Shown here: positions 1-6,229 of the stretch, in pieces | Position numbering within the stretch: the first letter of the stretch is position 1 | How the letters are laid out: each line of letters opens with the position of its first letter | Origin: Oscillospiraceae bacterium | GTDB lineage: Bacteria; Bacillota_A; Clostridia; Oscillospirales; Ruminococcaceae | Assembly: GCA_017848205.1 (NCBI GenBank) | Contig: JAGDDO010000365.1 | Span: 1-8,980, forward strand | DNA length: 8,980 nucleotides | Direction of reading: 5' to 3' | Translations under genes and position numbers: made by a program | The notes under the pieces: generated by a model | Databases searched by the model: none | What the model was told of the DNA's origin: nothing | The model's input: only the letters and a program-made list of their open reading frames with translations

Positions 1-17
1 ATGCTGATTTTGTTGTA

Positions 18-146
18 ACTTCAATATTACTTCAATGTCAACTTCAATTTACTTCAATAACTACTTCAATGTCACTTCAATGTCAACTTCAATTTACTTC
101 AATAACTACTTCAATGTCACTTCAATAAAACTTCAATAACTTCAAA
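18..146. repeat. Array of ACTTCAAT octamers at about one helical turn
   Basis: Eleven perfect ACTTCAAT copies begin at 18, 29, 41, 51, 63, 74, 86, 96, 108, 119 and 130, with a twelfth variant ACTTCAAA at 139. Start-to-start spacing is 9-12 bp and mostly 10-12 bp, so the copies lie on roughly the same face of the DNA helix. The linkers are short and varied (GTCA, TT, AACT, GTC). On the minus strand the unit reads ATTGAAGT. The array lies just beyond hairpin copy A, downstream of the minus-strand anti-sigma gene. It could be a protein-binding array, a decayed satellite or part of a mobile-element end; the sequence alone does not decide. Only one other good copy was noticed, at 2542-2549 on the plus strand as ATTGAAGT. 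Confidence 0.9.
37..126. repeat. Perfect 45-bp tandem duplication within the octamer array
   Basis: Positions 37-81 and 82-126 are identical 45-bp units, each holding four ACTTCAAT copies with the linker order GTCA, TT, AACT, GTC. Absence of any difference between the two units implies a recent duplication, probably by slippage or unequal recombination. The length is a multiple of three, so a short plus-strand frame (ATG at 35 to TAA at 137-139, 34 codons) stays open through it, but it has no clear ribosome binding site and is not called as a gene. Confidence 0.92.
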
Positions 147-152
147 GTCAGG

Positions 153-215
153 ATCGGTGCACCGAATGTGCGCTACTAAATAGTGCCGGCGCGTCAGAGA
201 CACGCCGGCACCTTT
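153..215. repeat. GC-rich double-hairpin repeat, copy A (diverged)
   Basis: This is the same element as copies B and C. The second hairpin is intact: TGCCGGCG (184-191) pairs with CGCCGGCA (203-210), and the stem extends by one G-C pair outside (183/211). The first hairpin is damaged, because GTGCACC-GAA is followed by TGTGCGC instead of GGTGCAC. Only three T residues follow the second stem on the plus strand, so it is a poorer plus-strand terminator than B or C. Its likely job now is to end the minus-strand anti-sigma transcript, although no U-run follows in that direction. Confidence 0.85.
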
Positions 216-218
216 ATG

Positions 219-267
219 TCCGTTAAACAGTTTGACTCCGAAAGATATGTCCGGATATCTGTCAGAA
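219..267 (-). pseudogene. 49-bp fragment of a DUF4143 ATPase gene interior
   Basis: These 49 bases match positions 6381-6429 inside the intact ATPase gene at 47 of 49 sites. On the minus strand the fragment reads SDRYPDISFGVKLFNG, the same peptide as in the intact protein (residues 402-417), and both differences are silent. The fragment has lost the last roughly 85 bp of the gene and abuts hairpin copy A directly. Its other edge lies four bases from the stop codon of the anti-sigma gene. It has no start codon or ribosome binding site and is not expected to make a product. Confidence 0.88.
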
Positions 268-271
268 TTTA

Positions 272-1828
272 TTATTCTTCAGCTACATTATAATTATATT
301 TTTCGAGTTGTGCTGCTTTGCATACATCATACTTTGCTTTGATCTCTGCTGTATCCATTTCAAATGAATCGGAGTCAAATTCATATTCATATTTTTCAAG
401 CATAAAGACCTCACAGTGATTTCCGTCTGTTTTTTCGTAAAAAACAATCTGTCCTCCGTCAGTGATCCAGATCGTATATTGCTGCAGTTTCTCACCACCG
501 TTACCGTATCGGCCGTTCCAGTGATACTCCGTAATACCATCCTCGATTTTCTGAACAAAGATACCGTCCTCATCGATATTAACTCTGTTCGATGAAATGA
601 CTATCGGACCTGAAAGAACATCTTCAATATTTCTGCAAAGGTATATATAGTGATAATACGGGAACGGATACTCCATGTTGTTCCAGGGATAAGAATAGGC
701 TCCTTCATATTCTATTTCTCCGGTTTCATTATTGACAACACTGTACGCTGTACTGTTCTCCCCGTTCATTATTATCTCAAAAGTATCGTTCAGAGGTTCA
801 CCGTCTGCCTTTGCAGTATCCTCTTCCCCGGTCATATACATTAATTCATCATCTGCACTGAAAGCTATAGTTCCGTTAGCGTGGTAACTATAACTTATTT
901 CATTACCTTCTTCCTCAAAGCTTTGTTCCCAGCTGAATTCACCTTTAAGATTACTGAAATTGTACATACCGTTATGAATTTTTTCGGCAAGCTCTGATTC
1001 AGGTGTGAACACAAGATTCTTAGCAAGAATGTCATTAAGTTTTTCTATCTCAGCTTCATCTTCAAGTTTAAAATGTTCCGGACCACTTAGCTTATAGAAA
1101 TCATATGACATATATCCGTTTTCAGATAACTCACAGCTCTTATGCTTCGCATCATAATACAGATCATATTTCTGAACATATGTCATTTGTTCCTCGTCAG
1201 TTGTTGTTCCGCTCTCATATTCATCGGCAGAACATTGTTTCCATGATTTTAATGAAGTGATTTCTGTAATTAATTCTTCCGGATCAGTGACATTATAATA
1301 ACGAGTAATAAAACTATAAGGCGGTCCGTAAATTGAATAACCTATCTTTCCCTTGCAGCCGTAACAATTCATAAAACCATCTTTTTCAAGAAACTCAGTC
1401 ATCTCTGAACAGATCCTGTTTAACATTTCAGGAACATCAGCATCAGATAATTCTGTTGATTCAGCAGTTTTCTCTGTAACTGTTTCAGTTACTTCCGGCT
1501 GATCCTCATCTTTCGCTTCAGTAACAGCCTCCGTAGTTTCCGGTTCTTCAGTTACCGCAGCATCTCCGCCCGGTAAAAAACGGCCTTCACCTGAACCTGA
1601 TAAAAGATGGTTTACTGCTATACCCGCGCCGAATACAATGGCAATCGCAGCCACCATCGCTGCAATATTCCCTGCTCTGAACTTTGACGGAGCTTTCACG
1701 ATCTTAATATTCTTCTCACCTGAAGGCATTTCACCGGATTCTGTACTCAGACATTTCTCCATACGTTCACGGAACTCATCACTGCAGCGTATGTTGACAA
1801 GAAAATTATCATAATCATTAGGTCTCAT
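272..1828 (-). CDS. Membrane anti-sigma factor with large extracytoplasmic domain
   Basis: The 518-residue product probably holds its cognate ECF sigma factor inactive at the membrane and senses an envelope signal. A short cytoplasmic N-terminus (1-50, with NIRCSDEFRERMEKC) precedes one hydrophobic segment at about 53-77. A Thr/Glu/Pro-rich linker follows (about 93-127), then a roughly 390-residue exported region rich in Tyr, Asp and Glu with scattered cysteines (for example C155 and C158). I do not recognise a family in the exported region, and no zinc-binding HxxxCxxC motif of classical anti-sigma factors is visible. The ATG at 1828 is chosen over a TTG at 1849 and an ATG at 1834 because AAGGAGG sits nine bases upstream of it. 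The start overlaps the sigma stop codon by 11 bases, suggesting translational coupling. The role rests mainly on context and topology. Confidence 0.75.
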   Translation of the reverse strand: MRPNDYDNFLVNIRCSDEFRERMEKCLSTESGEMPSGEKNIKIVKAPSKFRAGNIAAMVAAIAIVFGAGIAVNHLLSGSGEGRFLPGGDAAVTEEPETTEAVTEAKDEDQPEVTETVTEKTAESTELSDADVPEMLNRICSEMTEFLEKDGFMNCYGCKGKIGYSIYGPPYSFITRYYNVTDPEELITEITSLKSWKQCSADEYESGTTTDEEQMTYVQKYDLYYDAKHKSCELSENGYMSYDFYKLSGPEHFKLEDEAEIEKLNDILAKNLVFTPESELAEKIHNGMYNFSNLKGEFSWEQSFEEEGNEISYSYHANGTIAFSADDELMYMTGEEDTAKADGEPLNDTFEIIMNGENSTAYSVVNNETGEIEYEGAYSYPWNNMEYPFPYYHYIYLCRNIEDVLSGPIVISSNRVNIDEDGIFVQKIEDGITEYHWNGRYGNGGEKLQQYTIWITDGGQIVFYEKTDGNHCEVFMLEKYEYEFDSDSFEMDTAEIKAKYDVCKAAQLEKYNYNVAEE

Positions 1829-2315
1829 AAGCATACCCCTCCTTTTCAAGTTCGGTCTTCAGTTTCCTTCGTCCGCGCTGCAGCAGCGAACTCACCGTAT
1901 TCTCGCTTTTTCCGAGAATATCTGCTATTTCTCTTATGTTGTATTCTTCAAAATAATAAAGGAAGATCACCGATGCGTATTTTTCCGGAAGCCGTTCGAT
2001 CTGCTCACGTATTTCATTGTCCCTTTCAGTAAATTCACACTTCAGAGTATTTTCCAGCGTCTCATCGATCACAGATGTCCTGCTGAAGCGGAAACTTTTT
2101 CTGTAATTTTTACACCTGTTTATCGTCACTCGTAAAAGCCACGCTTTCATATGCTCATCATTTTCAAATTCCTGCGGCGCAGCATGAAACTTCAGAAAAA
2201 CTTCCTGCGTGATATCTTCCGCCTCATGATAGTTTCCGGTAACGGCATATGCCGCTCTGAGCACCGTGTCGCCGTATTTTCTGAAGGCATACAAAGCATC
2301 GTTTTTATCACTCAT
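1818..2315 (-). CDS. ECF-type RNA polymerase sigma factor (sigma-70 family)
   Basis: This 165-residue protein directs RNA polymerase to a small regulon and is of normal length for an ECF (group 4) sigma factor. Region 2 spans about residues 8-75, with the conserved EAEDITQEVFLKFH segment (31-44) and AWLLRVTINRCKNYRK (58-73) for core binding and -10 recognition. Region 4 spans about 101-155: QIERLPEKYASVIFLYYFE, then the helix-turn-helix YNIREIADILGKSENTVSSL and RGRRKLK for -35 recognition. The two regions are joined by a short linker, with no region 1.1 or 3. The ATG at 2315 is preferred over one at 2345 because AAAGGAGAGG lies just before it and because the upstream codons contain a perfect palindrome. 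It is the first gene of an operon with the anti-sigma factor, which starts inside its 3' end. ECF factors usually activate their own operon. Confidence 0.95.
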   Translation of the reverse strand: MSDKNDALYAFRKYGDTVLRAAYAVTGNYHEAEDITQEVFLKFHAAPQEFENDEHMKAWLLRVTINRCKNYRKSFRFSRTSVIDETLENTLKCEFTERDNEIREQIERLPEKYASVIFLYYFEEYNIREIADILGKSENTVSSLLQRGRRKLKTELEKEGYAYET

Positions 2316-2334
2316 TCTTTCCTCTCCTTTCACG

Positions 2335-2350
2335 ATAAAGTGCACTTTAT
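2335..2350. promoter_or_regulatory. Perfect 16-bp palindrome upstream of the sigma gene
   Basis: ATAAAGTGCACTTTAT is its own reverse complement across all 16 bases and lies 20 bases upstream of the sigma-factor ATG, just beyond its ribosome binding site. The position fits an operator for a dimeric regulator, or a short hairpin in the leader. No regulator gene that would bind it is identifiable in the window. Confidence 0.5.
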
Positions 2351-2383
2351 GCTGTTTTCAGGAACGCTGGTAAATCTCAGCTC

Positions 2384-2408
2384 AGCGTCCCTTCTCATCA
2401 TGACGTTC
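2384..2408 (-). promoter_or_regulatory. Possible ECF-type autoregulatory promoter
   Basis: On the minus strand GAAC (2408-2405) is followed after 17 bases by CGCT (2387-2384), about 70 bases upstream of the sigma start. ECF promoters commonly have an AAC-containing -35 box and a CGT-like -10 box at this spacing, so this is a candidate for self-activation. An AT-rich TATATATA tract lies just further upstream (2411-2418) and could serve a housekeeping promoter, but no good -35 partner was found. The match is short and tentative. Confidence 0.3.
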
Positions 2409-2496
2409 ACTATATATACAACTGAAAGACAACTTTCCGTGCATTTTTTTGCTCAATATATTTTCGCACGGATGATCAGTTTTGTCAATAAAAATT

Positions 2497-2526
2497 ATGC
2501 CGGCGCGCGTCAGAGATATGCCGCAC
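2497..2526. repeat. Degraded copy of the GC hairpin, copy D
   Basis: ATGCCGGCGCGCGTCAGAGA at 2497-2516 followed by TATGCCGCAC matches the second hairpin of copies A-C, with a two-base insertion, a CAC to TAT change and two bases lost from the descending arm. The stem is reduced to about CGGC/GCCG, and the GTGCACC hairpin is absent. It runs directly into 32-bp-spaced repeats like those upstream of the intact ATPase gene, with no ATPase sequence between. Confidence 0.75.
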
Positions 2527-2574
2527 ATTTTCTTAGTGAATATTGAAGTGATTCACACATTTCATCAACGAATA
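2523..2574. repeat. Pair of 32-bp-spaced CACATTT repeats
   Basis: GCACATTTTCTTAGTGAAT at 2523-2541 is identical to the first repeat at 7731-7749. A second, weaker unit begins with CACATTT at 2556, exactly 32 bases after the CACATTT at 2524, and contains AACGAAT, matching AGCGAAT of the right-hand array. Order and orientation relative to the hairpin are the same as around the intact ATPase gene. Confidence 0.8.
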
Positions 2575-2610
2575 TAAGAGTGTTTTCCAAAATATCAGCA
2601 AATAATTGCC

Positions 2611-2639
2611 TTGATTTAAGGGTTGATGTATGCTAAAAT
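2611..2639 (+). promoter_or_regulatory. Extended -10 promoter for the HEPN membrane gene
   Basis: TTGATT (2611-2616) and TAAAAT (2634-2639) are separated by 17 bases, and TGC immediately precedes the -10 box, giving an extended -10. Transcription would begin near 2646, leaving a leader of about 35 bases before the ATG at 2683. This also argues against the upstream TTG at 2623 as a start, since it lies inside the promoter. Confidence 0.7.
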
Positions 2640-2682
2640 AATATGGTTGGTAAAACGCACTCTCTGTACGAAAGGATTATTT

Positions 2683-4893
2683 ATGAACAGCGAAAAAAAT
2701 CTGCGTAACTTCAATTACGTGGTAAGGGATGAGGAGGATACCAATGACCCCGGGGATGTTTCGCCGGATGTGAAAAGCGAAGGCGGAACAGAAGAAGAAA
2801 ATATTCCTGAATGCGATTCCGCAAATAATCCGGAAAATACTCATGAAGACGGTTCCATCGATGACGGCGAAATGCTGTCTGACGGTGAAGATGATATCCT
2901 TCCGGATGAAGATGACGAAATATCCGAAGATGATGATATAATCAACGAAGAAGATACCATCGAGGATGATGAGATTCAGACCGACATCGATATACTCAAA
3001 ACGCATTTTGAAACTCTGAAGTTCATTTACAATGAAGGTCTTATTTATGATGATGGATACATGACTGCAGGCATTTTCGGCAAAATAATAAATGCTCTCT
3101 GCCGCGAGGCAGGTATAACATTTACCGCAAAAACAGAATACGTTAAAAAGATGGACGACCTTTTAAAAAACAAGTGGATCACGGATGATGAATTTAAACT
3201 TCTTGATGAACTGAAAAAAATAAGAAACCGTTTCATTCACAATTATGATACCATTGGAGGTGGTACTAAAAAGCAAAAGAACGATCTTACTTCTTATGCT
3301 GAAAATTTTCAGGGAGTTATCGATACCTGTGAAGAAGGCATCAAATGGTTCACACAAAAGATCGTCGATATTTCCAACGGTGTCAAAGTCGAAAACACCT
3401 ACGAGGAACGCAAAGAAAAAGATAAAAAATCTAAGACTGAATCATACGGAAAGAACAAATACAAAGACAAATATGATGATGATATTATCGACGATGAAGT
3501 ACAAAACGATATTATCATGCTTCATTCTGTACTTAAAAAGATAGAACGGCTCTATCATTCCGGACAGACATACGAAGCCGGCTGTACCATAGGCATTATC
3601 GTTTCAACGATCGTAAACGCTCTCATGCAGGAAGCCGGACTTCATTCAGGCAAAACGGTCAAGGAAAAAATCGATACTCTTTACCGCAATCACTGGCTGA
3701 CAGACAAGGAAAACAGATATCTCCATGCACTCCGTGATATCAGAAACTGTTTCCTTTATTACGATAATACCAAGCCAGATAGTCGCAGCACGAAGAAATA
3801 CAATGAATACGTTAAAAATTTCCAGCGCTGTATTGACTTCTGCTATAATGATATAAGATGGTTTGAAAAGAAGATCGCAAGCGTACAGCAGGGTATAAAA
3901 GTCCGCAACTCATACGATCAGAATTCAGACAACGGCAGAAACAGAAACGGTTACCGAAAAAAATCAAACCAGAACAACCGGTATTCACGTCAGAATCGCA
4001 GCGGATACAGCAGCAATAATAACGGAAACTACGGCCAGCAAAACTCCGTATTCTGGTACGAAACCAGGAGAACCACTACAACTGCCACCACAACTAACAG
4101 CCAGCCGTCGGTACAAAAAAGGCGTTCTTCCGTTTCATCACTTATATTTTTCCCGCATCTGCTCATACCAGCTTTCATAACCTCAGCAATATCAAGTCTT
4201 GCCGCATGGGCTCTGACTGATCCGACAGCTCAGAAACTCGCAGAATCAGCACCGAAGTTCAGTACCAATGATATCAGAATAAACATAATATTCGCTGTAA
4301 TAGGAACACTGTGCATGCTGTTCGGATATGAGCTCAACGGACCGATAATTATCGCCGCACAGGCCGGAGCAATCGCCTACAAGGCAACTGGTTCTCCTCT
4401 CTGCTGTATTCTTGTAAGCATACTTATCTCCATGATTTGCATGCATTTACCTCAGAAACTGCGGCATATCGGATACTGGGTCACATTCGTTCTGTGGGTC
4501 ATGGTATTCTCATTCGGACTGGCACCTTCATATATCAGACATTTCCTTCTGAACGGTCAGCCTGATGACAGATACTTCATGATGACAAGAATAGTAACTC
4601 CGCTTATCATCTATAATGCAGCACTTCTCATCGGACGCTACTTCATACACAATCTGCGCATCGTACATTTTGAAGACTATATGGAATATGAAAGTCTTCC
4701 GCTAGGCAGCGTTCTGGTATTCGGTCTCGCAGCCGTAATCGGATTCCTTTTCCGTGAGACATGGGTAAAGGGGCTGATATTCGTATCACGTGACTTTATG
4801 GCATCAAAAGACATTTTCTGGGCAGTACACATTCTCATAATAGCTCTTGTACTGCATCTGATATTTGAAGGTCTGCACAAAATGAACCATTAA
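2683..4893 (+). CDS. Membrane protein with two tandem HEPN/DUF4145-like domains
   Basis: The 736-residue protein has an Asp/Glu-rich N-terminus (about 15-98), two homologous helical repeats (about 96-240 and 271-411), a disordered Asn/Gly/Arg/Gln/Tyr-rich linker with a poly-Thr run (about 412-480), and a C-terminal membrane domain with roughly 6-8 hydrophobic segments (about 486-730). The repeats align from DDEIQTDI with DDEVQNDI through ISNGVKVENTY with VQQGIKVRNSY. Each carries the RN-containing helix typical of HEPN-fold domains such as DUF4145. Repeat 1 has RNRFIH (181-186), matching the Rx4H motif of HEPN ribonucleases; repeat 2 has RNCFLY (354-359), with Tyr replacing His. AAAGGA lies seven bases before the ATG at 2683. 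It has its own promoter and ends before hairpin B. RNase activity and a defence role are inferences; a non-catalytic membrane adaptor is equally possible. Confidence 0.8.
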   Translation: MNSEKNLRNFNYVVRDEEDTNDPGDVSPDVKSEGGTEEENIPECDSANNPENTHEDGSIDDGEMLSDGEDDILPDEDDEISEDDDIINEEDTIEDDEIQTDIDILKTHFETLKFIYNEGLIYDDGYMTAGIFGKIINALCREAGITFTAKTEYVKKMDDLLKNKWITDDEFKLLDELKKIRNRFIHNYDTIGGGTKKQKNDLTSYAENFQGVIDTCEEGIKWFTQKIVDISNGVKVENTYEERKEKDKKSKTESYGKNKYKDKYDDDIIDDEVQNDIIMLHSVLKKIERLYHSGQTYEAGCTIGIIVSTIVNALMQEAGLHSGKTVKEKIDTLYRNHWLTDKENRYLHALRDIRNCFLYYDNTKPDSRSTKKYNEYVKNFQRCIDFCYNDIRWFEKKIASVQQGIKVRNSYDQNSDNGRNRNGYRKKSNQNNRYSRQNRSGYSSNNNGNYGQQNSVFWYETRRTTTTATTTNSQPSVQKRRSSVSSLIFFPHLLIPAFITSAISSLAAWALTDPTAQKLAESAPKFSTNDIRINIIFAVIGTLCMLFGYELNGPIIIAAQAGAIAYKATGSPLCCILVSILISMICMHLPQKLRHIGYWVTFVLWVMVFSFGLAPSYIRHFLLNGQPDDRYFMMTRIVTPLIIYNAALLIGRYFIHNLRIVHFEDYMEYESLPLGSVLVFGLAAVIGFLFRETWVKGLIFVSRDFMASKDIFWAVHILIIALVLHLIFEGLHKMNH

Positions 4894-4932
4894 ACCTGAA
4901 TCATCAGCTTTGAACTTAAAAATACATAATCG

Positions 4933-4993
4933 GTGCACCGAAGGTGCACTACTGATAATGCCGGCGCGTCAGAGACACGCCGGCACCTTTTTT
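4933..4993 (+). terminator. Double-hairpin terminator after the HEPN gene (copy B)
   Basis: A first stem, GTGCACC (4933-4939) with a GAA loop and GGTGCAC (4943-4949), is followed by TGCCGGCG (4959-4966) pairing with CGCCGGCA (4978-4985). Inside the second stem GTC/GAC can also pair around an AGA loop. CC and six T residues follow, as in a rho-independent terminator reading rightward. It lies about 40 bases after the HEPN gene stop codon and would insulate it from the nuclease gene downstream. Confidence 0.85.
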
Positions 4994-4994
4994 A

Positions 4995-5082
4995 TCATTC
5001 TATTGTCCGCAGAAAATCCTTCAGAAGAAATGCGCAGAAATACGGGAATGAATAAACATTGTCTTCAATGCCGATATTTCCG
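4995..5082 (-). pseudogene. C-terminal remnant of a DUF4143 ATPase gene
   Basis: Read on the minus strand this encodes about 28 residues and the original stop. It starts GNIGIEDNVYSFPYFC and ends LRTIE, differing from the intact ATPase C-terminus at three residues (I for F, A for S, D for E). Most base changes are silent, so the parent gene evolved under protein selection before being truncated. Homology ends abruptly at 5082, and an in-frame TAA lies just upstream, so nothing is translated from it. The nuclease promoter begins four bases beyond the break. Confidence 0.88.
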
Positions 5083-5085
5083 GAC

Positions 5086-5114
5086 TTGTCTATTTACAAT
5101 ATCTATGTTATTAT
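5086..5114 (+). promoter_or_regulatory. Extended -10 promoter for the YhcG-family gene
   Basis: TTGTCT (5086-5091) and TATTAT (5109-5114) are 17 bases apart, with TGT immediately before the -10 box. The design matches the HEPN gene promoter. The -35 box sits just past the edge of the ATPase remnant, so the promoter belongs to the nuclease-gene side of that junction. Confidence 0.7.
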
Positions 5115-5145
5115 AGTGATAAGGAAAAATAAATGGAGGAATAGT

Positions 5146-6225
5146 ATGAGTAATATCATCAGCATAGATGAAGAATACAAGCAATGGATAAAAAAAATCA
5201 CCAGCAAATACCGTAGCTGTCAGATAAAAGCTGCCGTTAAGGTCAATGTCGAGTTGCTCACTTTTTACTGGAATCTCGGAAAAGATATTGTAGAAATGCA
5301 GAAACAAAAAGGCAAAGGAACAAATACTCTTGAGCAAATCAGTAAAGATCTTAGAAGACAATTACCAGACGCTAAAGGTTTTTCAAAAACAAACCTGTTT
5401 TACATCACTGTTTTTTCTACCTTATATTTATCTTTAGAAAACAATAATAATTCTGTTCCCCAACTTGGGGAACAAGTAAATACGGAGCTTGACAGCACGC
5501 TAACATTGCAGGAACTGTTCTCTATTCCTTGGGGTCATCACAAGTTAATCATAGACAAATGTGGAAAGTCGTTTGAAAAGGCCTGTTTTTATGTAAAAGA
5601 AACTCTCATCAATAACTGGTCAAGAGCTATGTTGCTTAACTTCATAGACAGCGATCTTTATTCACGTAAAGGAAAAGCTATCAGTAATTTCAATAAGACG
5701 CTTCCTCCGGTGACAGGCGAACTTGCACAGGAAATGACCAGGGATCCATATTGTTTTGATTTTCTGACTCTCAGTACTCCTTACTGTGAAAAAGAGTTGA
5801 AAGACGCTCTTATGGATAATATCACGCATTTCATGCTGGAACTTGGGAAAAGTTTCGCCTTTGTCGGCAGAGAATACCACCTCGTTGTAGGAAAAACTGA
5901 TCAGTTTATTGACATGCTTTTCTATAATATTACTCTTCACTGTTATGTAGTTGTTGAAGTCAAAATAAGAGAATTTCAACCTGCTGATATAGGTCAGCTA
6001 TCTACTTATGTTTCCGCTGTTGACGGCTTGCTGTGTACTGAAAATGATAACCGAACAGTCGGTCTTCTTATATGCAAGACGAAAGACAATGTGCTTGCAA
6101 AATACGCAGTAAACGGTATTAATCTTCCGCTCGGTATCTCAGAATATGAATTGTCCAATCTGCTCCCTGACAACTTCAAAAATTCTCTTCCTACAATAGA
6201 AGAAATAGAAAACGGTTTGAAATAA
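5146..6225 (+). CDS. YhcG/DUF1016-family PDDEXK nuclease
   Basis: This 359-residue protein matches the layout and usual length of the YhcG (DUF1016) family, predicted PDDEXK-fold nucleases often found near restriction-modification and other defence genes. The N-terminal helical domain (about 1-190) includes the family-like segments YWNLGKDIVEMQKQKGKG (41-58) and LRRQLPDAKGFSKTNL (69-84). The C-terminal nuclease domain opens with DPYCFDFL (200-207). The candidate active-site set is E232 in LELG, D256 in IDMLFY, E271 and K273 in EVK, and Q284 in IGQLSTY, all present. The ATG at 5146 is preceded by GGAGGA; an in-frame ATG at 5059 lies upstream of the promoter and is rejected. No methylase or specificity subunit is adjacent, so it is an orphan here. 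It has its own promoter, converges on the ATPase gene and lies between direct repeats. Confidence 0.93.
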   Translation: MSNIISIDEEYKQWIKKITSKYRSCQIKAAVKVNVELLTFYWNLGKDIVEMQKQKGKGTNTLEQISKDLRRQLPDAKGFSKTNLFYITVFSTLYLSLENNNNSVPQLGEQVNTELDSTLTLQELFSIPWGHHKLIIDKCGKSFEKACFYVKETLINNWSRAMLLNFIDSDLYSRKGKAISNFNKTLPPVTGELAQEMTRDPYCFDFLTLSTPYCEKELKDALMDNITHFMLELGKSFAFVGREYHLVVGKTDQFIDMLFYNITLHCYVVVEVKIREFQPADIGQLSTYVSAVDGLLCTENDNRTVGLLICKTKDNVLAKYAVNGINLPLGISEYELSNLLPDNFKNSLPTIEEIENGLK

Positions 6226-6229
6226 TTCA

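Larger units (their letters stand above)
4928..5082. repeat. Left direct repeat of a 155-bp pair (B); partner at 6230-6384
   Basis: The first 79 bases (4928-5006) are identical to 6230-6308. The next 76 (5007-5082) match 6309-6384 at 65 sites, about 86 percent. The repeat contains the double hairpin plus the 3' end of a DUF4143 ATPase gene. The two copies lie 1302 bp apart in the same orientation and bracket the YhcG-family nuclease gene, so recombination between them could delete that gene. Identity is highest in the noncoding hairpin and lower in the coding part, the reverse of what simple drift would give. Confidence 0.92.

Noticed and set aside
35..139. A 34-codon plus-strand reading frame running through the octamer array
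   Set aside because: It stays open only because the duplicated unit is 45 bp, it has no convincing ribosome binding site, and the peptide is a simple internal repeat.
2151..2546. 131-codon plus-strand frame opposite the sigma gene and through its promoter
   Set aside because: It is antisense to a well-supported gene, continues across the palindrome and hairpin D, and has no family features.
5059..5145. Upstream ATG giving 29 extra residues on the YhcG-family protein
   Set aside because: This stretch includes the ATPase remnant edge and the promoter; the ATG at 5146 has a strong GGAGGA site.
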